This document shows, in pieces, positions 47,573 through 57,506 of a stretch of 64,000 nucleotides of DNA. This DNA comes from Bacillus norwichensis (GTDB taxonomy: Bacteria > Bacillota > Bacilli > Bacillales > Bacillaceae_C): assembly GCF_014836955.1 (NCBI RefSeq), contig NZ_JACSPV010000003.1:118644-182643 (forward strand), given 5' to 3'. The notes beneath the pieces are model-generated. The model saw only the letters and a list, made by a program, of their open reading frames with translations. It had not been told where the DNA came from and searched no databases. Numbering within the stretch: position 1 is the stretch's first letter; each line of letters begins with the position of its first letter. The position numbers and the translations under genes were made by a program.

Positions 47573-47793
47573 TTATTCATTCCATCGTTCCGCATGAACA
47601 TATTTTTCCTGCCGAACAAGAGGTTTTCTTAAATCAAACCGAGTGTATTTGGAATAGTATTCCTCTATTGGTGGAGCAGGAAGGTCACAAATGTAAAGTG
47701 ATTCGAATTATGAGCAGTGATCCGTCACATTATTTGAGAAACGAGATCCAACCAGGCTCCCATATTGATATAAACGAAATAAATTTCTACTGA
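47569..47793 (+). CDS. ylzJ: YlzJ-like small protein
   Basis: A 74-aa conserved protein ([14 protein letters not shown] ... [15 protein letters not shown]) of the YlzJ-like family found next to tepA in Bacillus. Function unknown. It overlaps the tepA stop by 4 nt (ATGA), suggesting translational coupling. A terminator follows immediately. Confidence 0.85.
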   Translation: MIIHSIVPHEHIFPAEQEVFLNQTECIWNSIPLLVEQEGHKCKVIRIMSSDPSHYLRNEIQPGSHIDINEINFY

Positions 47794-47795
47794 AA

Positions 47796-47838
47796 AAATA
47801 CTGCTTTCCTCGTTTTTGGGGAAAGCAGTATTTCTTTC
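47796..47838 (+). terminator. Intrinsic terminator after ylzJ
   Basis: AAATACTGCTTTCC / GGAAAGCAGTATTT, a 13-14-bp stem, then TCTTTC. Confidence 0.88.
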
Positions 47839-47963
47839 GAGGCAGTATCTTATAAAAAAAATTCTAAGAGACCACTTTTGGCAAAGCTCGAATGATGGTG
47901 TATCCTTTGGTTACCCATATTTAGAAAAGCAGGAAAAACATCCTAAAGTGTACATCAGATTTA

Positions 47964-47972
47964 TGATATAAT
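47964..47972 (+). promoter_or_regulatory. Possible extended -10 promoter for spoIIIE
   Basis: TG-A-TATAAT is a perfect extended -10 without a clear -35, 227 bp before spoIIIE. It would give a long leader that includes the inverted repeat at 48022-48146. Confidence 0.4.
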
Positions 47973-48021
47973 TGAATGATCATTAGCTCATATGTTCTGG
48001 GCTGCTTTTGATCATAAGAGG

Positions 48022-48146
48022 ATGTTCAAAAAGACACACATGATAAGCTGCGAATGCCTTCAGTGTTTTGCTTCTGAAGAACATGGATTTTACCGTGGCT
48101 TCGTAAACAGTGCTGTTTTTCTTCTGATTTGGCAATTTTTGAACAT
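48022..48146 (+). repeat. 125-bp element with 11-bp terminal inverted repeats before spoIIIE
   Basis: ATGTTCAAAAA and its complement TTTTTGAACAT bound a 125-bp non-coding segment. Similar GATGTTCAAAAAG-ended elements are, to my recollection, common in Bacillus intergenic DNA. The rest of the 405-bp ylzJ-spoIIIE gap (47840-47963 and 48147-48198) shows nothing else. Confidence 0.55.
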
Positions 48147-48198
48147 GCACTAATAGCATTTTTAAGTTCAAGATGATAGATTAGGCAAGGTGATTAAA

Positions 48199-50514
48199 AT
48201 GGCAAAAAAGAAAAGAAGAAGTCGTAAAACAACTAATAAGCTAAAAAAGATTCTTCAATTTGAACTGGCAGGAATTGCTTTGATTGCTTTGACGTTGATA
48301 TCCATAATTGAACTTGGTGCTGTGGGCCGTGGAATCTCACGTTTTTTCTATTTTTTGCTCGGTGAATGGTATATGGTTGGATTGCTGGCGACATTAGGTA
48401 TTGCCGGTTTTTTCATTATAAAAAGAGAATGGCCAGTATTCTTAAAAGGCAGGCTCATCGGATGTTATCTTATATTAGCTAGTATTCTGGTGCTAGCTCA
48501 TGTGAAGCTTTTTGGTTTGATGAATAAGGAAGGACTGCTTACGAACCAAAGCGTCATTAAAAATACCTATCATTTGTTCATGCAGATTATTAAAGGGGAA
48601 GCGTCAACTCATGATTTGGGCGGGGGAATGATCGGAGCCGTATTCTTTTCCGGATTTTACCTGCTTTTTGATGCGACTGGAACGAAAATCATCAGTTTTT
48701 TCCTAATCTTGGTGGGAATTATTTTAATAACAGGTAAACCGATGGGTGAGCTTGTTGAAAGGGGCGTAAAAAAGTCCAGCGAATTCATCAAAAGTCAATG
48801 GACATTGTTCTTAAAGGACCTAAAAGATATGAAGGAAGAAAGAAAAGCAAAAAGAGAGGCGAAGAAACAGGAAGATGGTATGGAAAAGGACAATGCCGAC
48901 AAGCCTCCAATAATTGTAGAACCTGAACAGGTAAACATACATACGGATGAACCGATAGAACCGATTATTTCTAGTTTCTCCGAAAAAAATAACCATCCAA
49001 AAGTCAAGGAAGACGAGTCACTTGAACCAGATGCAAGTGCGGATGAAATAAACCTTGCTCCGAATCTCACTTTTACTGAGGTGGAAAATGAGGATTATGA
49101 ATTGCCGCCTTCCACCTTGCTCTCAAGGCCTAAAGCAACTGACCAAAGCAATGAATATAAATTGATTCATGCTAATGCAGCGAAACTGGAAAAAACTTTC
49201 CAAAGCTTTGGGGTGAAGGCACGCGTCACCCAAGTCCATCTTGGTCCGGCAGTTACAAAATATGAAGTACATCCAGATGCAGGAGTTAAGGTCAGCCGAA
49301 TTGTCAGCTTAAGTGATGATTTAGCACTGGCACTTGCTGCGAAAGATATACGGATCGAGGCGCCAATTCCTGGAAAATCAGCCATTGGCATTGAGGTGCC
49401 TAATTCAGAAATAGCCGTTGTTTCTTTAAGAGAAGTACTGGATGCAAAAGAGCATCAAAAACCAGAGGCGAAATTGCAAATTGGGCTAGGAAGGGATATT
49501 ACGGGTGATGCAGTTGTGGCTGAGCTGAATAAAATGCCGCATCTTCTTGTTGCCGGCGCTACAGGCAGTGGAAAAAGCGTGTGTATAAATGGCATCATTA
49601 CAAGTGTTTTAATGAGAGCCAAACCCCATGAAGTGAAAATGATGATGATTGATCCGAAAATGGTTGAATTGAATGTCTATAATGGAATTCCGCATTTGTT
49701 GGCACCAGTTGTAACAGACGCCAGGAAAGCATCACAGGCTCTTAAGAAAGTAGTAAGTGAGATGGAAAGGCGCTACGAACTTTTCTCTCATACTGGAACA
49801 AGAAATATCGAAGGGTATAATGACTTTGTTCAGCGTGAAAATGCGGAAAGAGAAGAAAAACAGCCGCTCTTACCATATATCGTTGTGATTGTGGATGAAT
49901 TAGCCGACTTGATGATGGTTGCTTCCAATGATGTAGAGGATTCGATTACACGGCTGGCGCAGATGGCTCGGGCTGCTGGAATCCATTTGATTATTGCAAC
50001 CCAACGCCCATCAGTCGATGTTATTACCGGTGTTATTAAGGCTAATATCCCTTCCCGAATTGCATTCGCTGTATCATCTCAAACTGATTCGAGAACGATA
50101 CTTGATTCTGGTGGAGCAGAGAAACTTCTGGGTAGAGGGGATATGCTGTTTTTGCCGGTGGGAGCTTCAAAACCGGTCCGGGTCCAAGGGGCGTTCCTGT
50201 CGGATCAGGAGGTTGAGGATGTGGTCAATTTTGTCATATCCCAGCAAAAAGCCCAATATCAGGAAGATATGATTCCTGAGGATATTCCAGAGACATCACA
50301 AGAAGTCGAAGATGAGCTGTATGATGAAGCTGTCCAATTGATTGTTGAGATGCAGACAGCGTCCGTATCTATGCTGCAACGACGTTTCAGGATAGGCTAT
50401 ACAAGGGCTGCCAGACTTATTGATGAAATGGAGGCCCGAGGAGTTGTCGGACCATATGAAGGAAGTAAACCGAGAACCGTTTTAATTTCTCAGACAGAAG
50501 AACAAACTTCCTGA
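48199..50514 (+). CDS. spoIIIE: DNA translocase SpoIIIE (FtsK/SpoIIIE family)
   Basis: Membrane-anchored dsDNA pump (771 aa) that moves the chromosome into the forespore and clears DNA from division septa. It has four N-terminal membrane helices (about residues 22-180), an acidic linker (about 210-310), an alpha domain, and a motor domain with Walker [10 protein letters not shown] near 452-460, Walker [12 protein letters not shown], and a C-terminal gamma winged helix (about 705-765) that reads oriented sequence motifs. Start ATG 48199 ([10 protein letters not shown]) follows AAGGTGA. Downstream ymfC/ymfD of B. subtilis are absent. Confidence 0.97.
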   Translation: MAKKKRRSRKTTNKLKKILQFELAGIALIALTLISIIELGAVGRGISRFFYFLLGEWYMVGLLATLGIAGFFIIKREWPVFLKGRLIGCYLILASILVLAHVKLFGLMNKEGLLTNQSVIKNTYHLFMQIIKGEASTHDLGGGMIGAVFFSGFYLLFDATGTKIISFFLILVGIILITGKPMGELVERGVKKSSEFIKSQWTLFLKDLKDMKEERKAKREAKKQEDGMEKDNADKPPIIVEPEQVNIHTDEPIEPIISSFSEKNNHPKVKEDESLEPDASADEINLAPNLTFTEVENEDYELPPSTLLSRPKATDQSNEYKLIHANAAKLEKTFQSFGVKARVTQVHLGPAVTKYEVHPDAGVKVSRIVSLSDDLALALAAKDIRIEAPIPGKSAIGIEVPNSEIAVVSLREVLDAKEHQKPEAKLQIGLGRDITGDAVVAELNKMPHLLVAGATGSGKSVCINGIITSVLMRAKPHEVKMMMIDPKMVELNVYNGIPHLLAPVVTDARKASQALKKVVSEMERRYELFSHTGTRNIEGYNDFVQRENAEREEKQPLLPYIVVIVDELADLMMVASNDVEDSITRLAQMARAAGIHLIIATQRPSVDVITGVIKANIPSRIAFAVSSQTDSRTILDSGGAEKLLGRGDMLFLPVGASKPVRVQGAFLSDQEVEDVVNFVISQQKAQYQEDMIPEDIPETSQEVEDELYDEAVQLIVEMQTASVSMLQRRFRIGYTRAARLIDEMEARGVVGPYEGSKPRTVLISQTEEQTS

Positions 50515-50589
50515 TCAGAATAGATACTTTGCGCTTTGAATATAATGATAAGATTGGACATACGATAAACATAACCTTAAACTACTATT

Positions 50590-50960
50590 AAGAAAAGCGG
50601 ATGACGTGTAGCCTAAAGCGACAAGCATAAGGGCAAACTTTGATGGGGGAGTTCCTTAGTCACAACAGTAAAGCTGCTTATTTCGATTACATCATGAAAA
50701 ACTTATGCTGTGCCATAGGAGCACACATTCTCCCTGATAAACTTCCGGGTGACTTGATTTTTGCGCAGATGGCGCCCGGCCGCTTCAAGCCGCCACATCC
50801 TGTGGCCTCGCTTGCACTAGCATATCCTGTGCGTCGGCAGGCTCAGTCGCGACGTCCTGTCGCTTCGCTTGCACTAGCACATCCTGTACGTCGTAGCTAG
50901 ACATTTAAGAACTTAATTTGAATTAAATATTTCATCTGATTTTATACTTTCTTACTCTGG
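50590..50960 (+). repeat. Intergenic repeat cluster between spoIIIE and ymfF
   Basis: The 541-bp gap carries repeat units (ACTAGCACATCCTGTACGTC, CGCTTCGCTTGCACTAGC, CTCAGTCGCGACGTCCTGTC) in tandem at about 50795-50900, on the opposite strand relative to the copy at 46533, and an end segment at 50928-50955 complementary to AGAAAGCATAAAATCAG. An 86-codon open frame over it is translated repeat, not a gene. Confidence 0.75.
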
Positions 50961-51055
50961 TACAAAAGCATCAGTGCCTGTCATGCTCTCAAGTTCTTGG
51001 CTTGCGGGAGGTACTGTACCAACTTTTTCATCCATATATAAAGGAGGCGTGGCGG

Positions 51056-52339
51056 ATGCCGTTGCTGCATGAAGAAACAGTGAAAAAGCAAGGATATAAC
51101 CTGCACTTGATTCATACTGATAAATACAAGACCAACTCCATTATCTGGAAAATGAAAGCGCCACTGGAAAAAGAGACTGTCACTTATCGGGCTCTTTTGC
51201 CCCATGTATTGCAAAGCAGTACAAAAGAACACCCTTCCACAGCGCAGTTGCGAACGTATCTTGATCAATTGTATGGTGCAACTCTACATGTGGATCTGAG
51301 TAAAAAAGGGGACTATCATATTATTACATTGACGATTGAAATCGCTAACGAGTCGTTCCTCAAAGATTCAACTCCATTATTAAAAAAGGCAGTCCAATTA
51401 TTAAAAGAAGTATTGCTGGAACCGAATACAAACAACGGGGCTTTTGATACCGAAACCGTTGAAAAAGAGAAACGAACATTAAAACAGCGTATCAAGTCAA
51501 TCTATGATGATAAAATGAGATATGCGACATATCGTGTCACTGAAGAAATGTGCAAGGATGAACCATATTCGTTATTTGTTCACGGAGAACTTTCTCAAGT
51601 AGATGATATTACGCAAAAATCTTTGCACCAGTATTATGAGCGGGCGCTAAAAGAAGACGAACTTGATCTTTACATAATCGGTGATATTGACAAAGCAGAA
51701 GTAGAGAGCTATTGTGATGAATTTCGTTTTACAGAACGCACCCCGCAGAGAAGTTCAGAGACTGTTGAGAAAAGCAATATGGAAGTAAAAGAAATTGTCG
51801 AAAGACAAGATTTAAAACAGGGAAAGCTGAATATAGGCTACCGTACCAATATTAAATACGGTGATCAGGATTATTTTCCGTTGCAAATGTTTAATGGCAT
51901 ATTTGGTGGCTTTCCACATTCTAAGCTTTTTATCAATGTGCGGGAAAAGGCTAATTTGGCCTATTATGCGGCCAGCAGAATAGAAAGCCATAAGGGCTTG
52001 CTAATGGTCATGTCCGGAATTGATGACCAAAACTATGAGAATGCCGTTAAGATTATTAAAGAACAAATGCAATCAATGAAAAATGGTGAGTTCTCCGATC
52101 AGGAAATCGAACAAACGAAAGCCGTTATCCAAAATCAATTTCTAGAAACAATCGATACGGCGCGTGGATTGACGGAAGTACTTTATCATAATGTTGTAGG
52201 CCATACAGTCATCAATTTAGATGAGTGGCAGGACCAGATTGCTAAAACGACCAAGCAGGATATTATTAACGCAGCCCGCAAGATTGAAATGGATACCATT
52301 TACTTTTTGACAGGAACGAAGGGGGAGGGCGACAAGTGA
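51056..52339 (+). CDS. ymfF: M16 peptidase-like protein YmfF (inactive partner)
   Basis: M16-fold protein (427 aa) paired with YmfH. The segment where HxxEH is expected reads LPHVLQSSTKEHPS, so the zinc site is absent and the protein is probably the non-catalytic subunit of a heterodimer. The C-terminal half keeps the family motif FNGIFGGFPHSKLFINVREKANLAYY. Start ATG 51056 is 8 nt after AGGAGG at 51042-51047. It overlaps ymfH by 4 nt, consistent with a stoichiometric complex. Confidence 0.9.
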   Translation: MPLLHEETVKKQGYNLHLIHTDKYKTNSIIWKMKAPLEKETVTYRALLPHVLQSSTKEHPSTAQLRTYLDQLYGATLHVDLSKKGDYHIITLTIEIANESFLKDSTPLLKKAVQLLKEVLLEPNTNNGAFDTETVEKEKRTLKQRIKSIYDDKMRYATYRVTEEMCKDEPYSLFVHGELSQVDDITQKSLHQYYERALKEDELDLYIIGDIDKAEVESYCDEFRFTERTPQRSSETVEKSNMEVKEIVERQDLKQGKLNIGYRTNIKYGDQDYFPLQMFNGIFGGFPHSKLFINVREKANLAYYAASRIESHKGLLMVMSGIDDQNYENAVKIIKEQMQSMKNGEFSDQEIEQTKAVIQNQFLETIDTARGLTEVLYHNVVGHTVINLDEWQDQIAKTTKQDIINAARKIEMDTIYFLTGTKGEGDK

Positions 52340-53616
52340 AGAGCATTTTCTTCGATCAGTTAAAAGAAACTTTATATCATGAGACGCTTGATAACGGGCT
52401 TCAAGTGTATGTCCTCCCAAAGAAAGGGTTCAATAAGACATTTGCCACATTCACAACAAGATACGGTTCTATTGATAACACTTTTATCCCTTTAAATGAT
52501 ACAGAAATGCAAACAGTTCCTGATGGGATTGCTCATTTTCTTGAACATAAGATGTTTGAAAAAAAAGATGGGGACGTGTTTCAACTCTTTAGCAAACAAG
52601 GGGCATCTGCCAATGCTTTTACATCCTTTACGAGAACGGCTTATCTTTTTTCCAGCACATCTAATGTTGAACAAAATTTAAGGACGTTGCTCGATATGGT
52701 TCAGGAACCTTATTTTACAGAAAAAACAGTTGAAAAAGAAAAAGGGATTATTGGTCAGGAAATTACGATGTATGATGACAACCCAGACTGGAGAGTATAT
52801 TTTGGGTTGATCGAGAACCTTTATCAAAATCATCCTGTCAAGATTGATATAGCCGGGACGATAGAGTCCATCTCCCACATTACAGCTGATTTGCTCTACC
52901 TATGCTACAACACGTTCTATCATCCGAGTAATATGATTATCTTTGTTACAGGTCCAGTCGATCCTGAAAAAATGATTTCTTTCATTCGTGAAGACCAGAA
53001 GAAAAAGCAATTTGAGGCAGCGCCAGAAATCGTCAGGCATTTTGAGGAAGAGCCAGACAGTGTAGCAAAGAAGAAGCAAGTCATCAAAATGGACGTCCAG
53101 ACGCCTAAATGCATGGTCGGTGTAAAAGCACCTCATTTCCATGGTGATGGAGAAGCGATGCTCAAGCAGGAATTGACGGTCAATATTTTGCTCGATATTT
53201 TATTCGGCAAGAGTTCTGCAAATTACGAAGCATTGTACAACGATGGCTTGATTGATGAATCCTTCCAATTTGATTATACGCAGGAAGATGGTTTTGGCTT
53301 TGCCATTGTCGGCAGTGATACTCAAGAGCCGGATTTACTGACGGAGCGCCTGCAAAATATGATGCTAAATACTGAGGGACAATTGAAAGAAGAGGAGCTT
53401 GAAAGGGCTAAGAAGAAGCGGATCGGTGGCTTTTTAAGAGCGTTCAACTCTCCAGAATTCATTGCGAATCAGTTTACACGCTATAAACTGAATGGAATGA
53501 ACCTGTTTGATGTTGTACCGGTCATTGAAAGTTTAACACTGAATGATTTGACGACCGCAGCAGCTGACTTCTTTTCAGAAGACAGAATGGCGACATGTCA
53601 TATGGTACCGAAATAA
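52336..53616 (+). CDS. ymfH: M16 zinc peptidase YmfH
   Basis: Insulinase-family protease (426 aa), the catalytic partner of YmfF. Zinc motif HFLEH is at residues 67-71, with the downstream glutamate in EKGIIGQEITMYDDNPDW. The GTG start at 52336 overlaps the ymfF stop by 4 nt. Substrates in B. subtilis are not well defined. A terminator follows within 5 bp. Confidence 0.92.
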   Translation: MKSIFFDQLKETLYHETLDNGLQVYVLPKKGFNKTFATFTTRYGSIDNTFIPLNDTEMQTVPDGIAHFLEHKMFEKKDGDVFQLFSKQGASANAFTSFTRTAYLFSSTSNVEQNLRTLLDMVQEPYFTEKTVEKEKGIIGQEITMYDDNPDWRVYFGLIENLYQNHPVKIDIAGTIESISHITADLLYLCYNTFYHPSNMIIFVTGPVDPEKMISFIREDQKKKQFEAAPEIVRHFEEEPDSVAKKKQVIKMDVQTPKCMVGVKAPHFHGDGEAMLKQELTVNILLDILFGKSSANYEALYNDGLIDESFQFDYTQEDGFGFAIVGSDTQEPDLLTERLQNMMLNTEGQLKEEELERAKKKRIGGFLRAFNSPEFIANQFTRYKLNGMNLFDVVPVIESLTLNDLTTAAADFFSEDRMATCHMVPK

Positions 53617-53620
53617 ATAG

Positions 53621-53648
53621 AAAACCCGGCCAATAGCCCGGGTTTTTT
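53621..53648 (+). terminator. Intrinsic terminator after ymfH
   Basis: AAAACCCGG / CCGGGTTTT stem with T tract. The last bases lie only 20 bp before the ymfI start. Confidence 0.85.
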
Positions 53649-53667
53649 CTGTGAAAGGAAATGTAAG

Positions 53668-54390
53668 ATGAAAAAATTTGCTTTGATTACAGGGGCAAGC
53701 GGAGGAATAGGAGCTGCGACTGCAAGGGCTCTTGCGAAGGAAAATTGGAATTTATATTTGCATTACCACAGCAATGAACAGCGCATTTTAGACCTTATAG
53801 CAGAATTGTCTGAGTATGACATTGAAGTGATTCCGATCAAGGCCGATCTTTCAGTTGAAAGCGGCTGTGATCAAGTGGTCAGGAATATATTTCAACTGGA
53901 TGCTATCGTTTATTCAAGTGGAAATGCCCCGTTTGGTCTTTTTTCTGATCTGGATGACCAAACAATGGAAAGTGCCATTCAGCTACATGTGAAAAGCCCG
54001 CTGATTTTGGTTAGAAATCTGCTGCAAAAATTGATGAGAAATTCAGTTTCTCAAATCGTTATCATTAGCTCTTTGTGGGGGCAGACAGGTGCTGCATGTG
54101 AAGTGATTTATTCAACTGTAAAGGGTGCGCAAATATCTTTTACTAAAGCGCTAAGCAAAGAAGTCGCAGGCTCTGGGGTCCGAGTGAACTGCGTAGCCCC
54201 AGGAGCAGTTAATACAGGAATGCTCCATCGTTTTTCGAAAGAGGAACTAGTCAGCCTGGAGGAGGATATTCCGCTGAGGCGGCTTGCTGAGCCAGAAGAA
54301 ATCGCAGATGCTATTTCTTTTTTATTATCGCCGAAAGCTTCCTATATCACTGGACAAGTCATTGCTATAAATGGTGGCTGGTATACATAA
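53668..54390 (+). CDS. ymfI: Short-chain dehydrogenase/reductase YmfI
   Basis: Classical SDR (240 aa), FabG-like. Cofactor motif TGASGGIG is at 8-15, the NNAG-equivalent reads SSGN, the catalytic serine lies in IISSLWG, YxxxK is YSTVK, and the C-terminus ITGQVIAINGGW is typical. Substrate unknown; some homologues are annotated as 3-oxoacyl-ACP reductases. It belongs to the conserved ymfF-ymfM group. GAAAGGAAATG provides a moderate ribosome site. Confidence 0.9.
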   Translation: MKKFALITGASGGIGAATARALAKENWNLYLHYHSNEQRILDLIAELSEYDIEVIPIKADLSVESGCDQVVRNIFQLDAIVYSSGNAPFGLFSDLDDQTMESAIQLHVKSPLILVRNLLQKLMRNSVSQIVIISSLWGQTGAACEVIYSTVKGAQISFTKALSKEVAGSGVRVNCVAPGAVNTGMLHRFSKEELVSLEEDIPLRRLAEPEEIADAISFLLSPKASYITGQVIAINGGWYT

Positions 54391-54480
54391 TATATGTATC
54401 GTAAACTTAATGTTTATGCATATTTCCTTCACTCATGCAAATAATAACATCGTATCAAAATGTGAAGGAGGCACAATAGC

Positions 54481-54738
54481 ATGTCAATACTTGAAAACTG
54501 GGAACAATGGAAAAATTTCCTTGGTGACCGCCTGGATCAGGCTCAGGAGCAAGGAATGTCACAAGATGTTATAGGTCAAATGGCCCATCAAGTGGGCGAC
54601 TATCTGGCGAAACAAGTTGACCCCAAAAATGAGCAGGAGCGAGTGCTCTCTGATTTATGGTCTGTGGCATCTGAAGAAGAGCAACAAGCGATTGCTCGTG
54701 TAATGGTTAAGCTAGTTGAGAACAACGGCACTCACTAA
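54481..54738 (+). CDS. ymfJ: YmfJ, DUF3243 family protein
   Basis: An 85-aa helical cytoplasmic protein of the DUF3243 family (LENWEQWKNFLGDRLDQAQEQGM ... LLSPL-like absent). Its charged composition and position between ymfI and ymfK match B. subtilis YmfJ; function unknown. GGAGG lies about 8 nt before ATG 54481. Followed by its own terminator. Confidence 0.88.
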   Translation: MSILENWEQWKNFLGDRLDQAQEQGMSQDVIGQMAHQVGDYLAKQVDPKNEQERVLSDLWSVASEEEQQAIARVMVKLVENNGTH

Positions 54739-54758
54739 GTGAATAAGGACAATATAGC

Positions 54759-54784
54759 AGAGAGGAGCTATCCTCTCTTTTTTA
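54759..54784 (+). terminator. Intrinsic terminator after ymfJ
   Basis: AGAGAGGA / TCCTCTCT stem plus six T. The remaining 297 bp to ymfK (54785-55081) are AT-rich; a TGATATAAG at 55006-55014 is a possible extended -10, and nothing else is seen. Confidence 0.85.
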
Positions 54785-55081
54785 TTTGTTACAGAAAATG
54801 ATAAACGTGCTGAGGACTTATTTATCACCAGTTCCTGAATTCTTCAGATATTCACCTTTTCTGGCTTAGAAAGCGATTGTATATTGTTTAATCTCTGCAA
54901 TAAGAAACTTCGTTTCAACCCTTAATCCCTTTCTAATATTTTTTTTATAGTCGGATGAGATTTTTATTATAAGGTTTCTCTTTTTTCTTTATCTAAAATC
55001 AGATATGATATAAGCTAGAAATGTTGTGATAGGATAATATAATAAGGGTCGATTTCCATTTTTTCGAGGAGCTGTTTTTTT

Positions 55082-55882
55082 ATGGAAGGTAAAGAATGGT
55101 ATTTAGAGTATGAAATCACAATTGACCGCCCTGGTTTATTAGGGGATATTTCATCGCTTTTGGGCATGCTTTCAATAAATATTGTCAGTATTAACGGCGT
55201 AGATGCCGGCAGAAGGGGACTTTTGATCCGAGCGCAAAGCGAGGACCAAATTAAAAGACTTGAATCCATTTTAGAAACAGTTGAAACGATCAAGGTAAGA
55301 AAGATCAGAGAGCCTAAATTGCGTGATAAACTGGCTGTAAGGCATGGGCGCTATATTCAGAGAGACCATGATGACAAGAAGACGTTCCGGTTTGTCAGGG
55401 ACGAACTTGGAATCCTTGTTGACTTTATGGCTGAAATATTCAAAGAAAAGGGGCATAAGTTGATTGGCATTAGAGGGATGCCACGGGTTGGGAAGACGGA
55501 ATCTGTTGTTGCGGCGAGTGTCTGTGCCAATAAGAAATGGTTATTCGTTTCTTCAACTTTATTGAAACAGACGATAAGAAAAGAATTGATTAAAGACGAA
55601 TATAATGAGAATAATATCTTCCTAATAGATGGAATTGTCTCAAGAAGAAGGGCTGATGAACGGCATCTGCAATTGGTGAGGGAAATTATGAGAATGCCGG
55701 CTGTAAAGGTGATTGAACACCCGGATATTTTTGTTGAGCATTCGGAGTATTCCATCGAAGATTTCGATTACATAATCGAGCTGCGCAATAACCCCGATGA
55801 GGAAATAACATATGACGTGGTTGAAAAACAAAACCTATTTAATGAGCCTGGTGTGGGCGGTTTTGGAAACTTTGATTTTTAG
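55082..55882 (+). CDS. ymfK: YmfK, ACT-like plus P-loop protein (DUF3388)
   Basis: A 266-aa conserved Bacillus protein. Residues 5-75 look like an ACT regulatory domain (EITIDRPGLLGDISSLLGML). The second half contains a Walker A-like motif GMPRVGKT at 132-139, then SSTLLKQTIRKEL and FLIDGIVSRRRADE. Together these suggest a ligand-sensing domain joined to a nucleotide-binding domain. No function is established. GAGGAG lies about 10 nt before the ATG. It is followed 18 nt later by rodZ. Confidence 0.88.
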   Translation: MEGKEWYLEYEITIDRPGLLGDISSLLGMLSINIVSINGVDAGRRGLLIRAQSEDQIKRLESILETVETIKVRKIREPKLRDKLAVRHGRYIQRDHDDKKTFRFVRDELGILVDFMAEIFKEKGHKLIGIRGMPRVGKTESVVAASVCANKKWLFVSSTLLKQTIRKELIKDEYNENNIFLIDGIVSRRRADERHLQLVREIMRMPAVKVIEHPDIFVEHSEYSIEDFDYIIELRNNPDEEITYDVVEKQNLFNEPGVGGFGNFDF

Positions 55883-55900
55883 GATTGGTAGGTGTTAGCT

Positions 55901-56782
55901 TTGAGTGAATTAGGGGGCCGTCTGAGAACGGCTCGAGAGGAAAAAGGAATCAGCTTAGATCAACTGCAATCAATGACTAAAATTCAGAAAAAATATCTCT
56001 CCGGCATTGAGAAGGGAGATTACAGCCAAATCCCTGGTAAGTTTTATGTGAGAGCTTTTATAAAACAATATGCTGAGGCTGTAGGGCTTTCGCCGGACGA
56101 GTTGTTTGAGGAATATAAAAATGAAATTCCGGCAGCCTATGAGGATGATTTGTCAGAACAGCTTTCCCGTGTACAAACGAGACGTACTGTCTCGCCGAGT
56201 GCTTCAAAGATTGTCGAGCTTCTGCCAAAAATTTTAATTGGTGTTGCCATTGTAGCGGTACTTTTCCTAGCCTGGTATTTATTTTCAAAAAGTGGTGAAA
56301 CAGGAAATCAATCTGCTGACAAAGGAAAAAATCAAACCATTGATATTGAAGAATCAGATGAAATAAAATCCTCAGAATCAGCATCTGATCAAAAAGACAA
56401 AGCAGAATCGAATGAGGAAAATGGTGCTAAAGACCAGGAATCCAAAAATGAAGACCAGGAATTGACCATGGATAAGGTCTCCGGCAATGTGACTACGTAT
56501 AAGCTGTCAGGTACTGATAAGTTCGAGCTGAAAGTAAGTGCTGCGGCTTCGGGTGAGACGTGGGTCAAAGTACTTGATGGTGGAAATCAGCAGCTGTTTC
56601 AAGGAATGCTTCAAAATGGAGCCAGCGAAAGCTTTGATTTGTCTGATCAAGATGAAGCGTACATTCGAATCGGAAGAGCATTCGAAACGGATATTTATAT
56701 AAACGATCAAAAATTGGAATACGAACTAGACCCGAATCAAAATGTCACACAGGAAATCAGTATCCTGTTTGATAAAGAATAA
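55901..56782 (+). CDS. rodZ: Cell-shape protein RodZ (YmfM)
   Basis: RodZ (293 aa) links the MreB cytoskeleton to the membrane in rod-shape maintenance. It has a cytoplasmic helix-turn-helix domain (LGGRLRTAREEKGISLDQL ... KFYVRAFIKQYAEAVGL, residues 3-68), a single membrane helix (about 104-126, PKILIGVAIVAVLFLAWYLF), an acidic low-complexity linker, and an extracytoplasmic beta domain. Start TTG 55901 follows GGTAGGTG; GTG 55892 lies within that site. Confidence 0.92.
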   Translation: MSELGGRLRTAREEKGISLDQLQSMTKIQKKYLSGIEKGDYSQIPGKFYVRAFIKQYAEAVGLSPDELFEEYKNEIPAAYEDDLSEQLSRVQTRRTVSPSASKIVELLPKILIGVAIVAVLFLAWYLFSKSGETGNQSADKGKNQTIDIEESDEIKSSESASDQKDKAESNEENGAKDQESKNEDQELTMDKVSGNVTTYKLSGTDKFELKVSAAASGETWVKVLDGGNQQLFQGMLQNGASESFDLSDQDEAYIRIGRAFETDIYINDQKLEYELDPNQNVTQEISILFDKE

Positions 56783-56795
56783 GTCATGATTCCGG

Positions 56796-56826
56796 GAGGC
56801 TGCCGCGCAATCGGCGGCCATTTTTC
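56796..56826 (+). terminator. Intrinsic terminator after rodZ
   Basis: GGCTGCCG / CGGCGGCC stem (one G-U) and five T. Confidence 0.75.
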
Positions 56827-56912
56827 AAGTCTTGCATGAACATGAGTGCTGAGTCCTTGAGGTTTTTGCCGCCAAATGGCACCTTGTGCATTTCTTAGGA
56901 GGAAGACGACAG

Positions 56913-57491
56913 ATGAATTTACCTAATAAAATTACTGTATCAAGAATACTGCTAATTCCTGTATTCCTGATATTAATGCTTGTACCTTTTGACTGGGGAA
57001 CCCTCCATTATTTTGGTGCTGACTTGAAAGTCGCGCATTTTGCTGGAGCGATTCTTTTTATCATCGCTTCAGTAACTGACTGGGTTGATGGTTACTTCGC
57101 ACGTAAATATAATCTTGTTACAAATATGGGGAAATTCCTCGACCCGCTTGCAGACAAACTACTTGTTTCTGCTGCCCTCATCGTATTGGTTGAAATGAAA
57201 CTGGCACCATCGTGGATTGTCATCTTGATCATCAGTCGTGAATTCGCAGTGACAGGCTTACGGCTTATTTTGGCTGGAAGTGGTGAAGTAGTGGCAGCCA
57301 ATATGTTGGGAAAAATCAAGACATGGACGCAAATCATTGCAATCAGTGCTTTGCTTCTTAACAATATGCCGTTTTCAGCAATAAATGTACCGTTTGCTGA
57401 CATCATGTTATGGGTAGCCTTAATATTTACTGTATGGTCTGGATGGGATTATTTTTACCTTAACCGTGGAATATTTAAACATTCGAAGTAA
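56913..57491 (+). CDS. pgsA: CDP-diacylglycerol-glycerol-3-phosphate 3-phosphatidyltransferase
   Basis: Phosphatidylglycerophosphate synthase (192 aa), an integral membrane enzyme using CDP-DAG made by CdsA. The CDP-alcohol phosphatidyltransferase motif is complete: DWVDGYFARKYNLVTNMGKF followed by LDPLADK. Four to six membrane helices are seen. ATG 56913 is 10 nt after AGGAGG. cinA starts 15 nt after the stop. Confidence 0.96.
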   Translation: MNLPNKITVSRILLIPVFLILMLVPFDWGTLHYFGADLKVAHFAGAILFIIASVTDWVDGYFARKYNLVTNMGKFLDPLADKLLVSAALIVLVEMKLAPSWIVILIISREFAVTGLRLILAGSGEVVAANMLGKIKTWTQIIAISALLLNNMPFSAINVPFADIMLWVALIFTVWSGWDYFYLNRGIFKHSK

Positions 57492-57506
57492 GGAAGTGAT
57501 CCATGA

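Noticed and set aside
50640..50900. 86-codon open frame after spoIIIE
   Set aside because: Its second half is translated tandem repeat (SLALA-type duplications), so it is not a gene.
54850..54870. cre-like site (AGAAAGCGATTGTA)
   Set aside because: Three mismatches to the CcpA consensus and no catabolic gene downstream.
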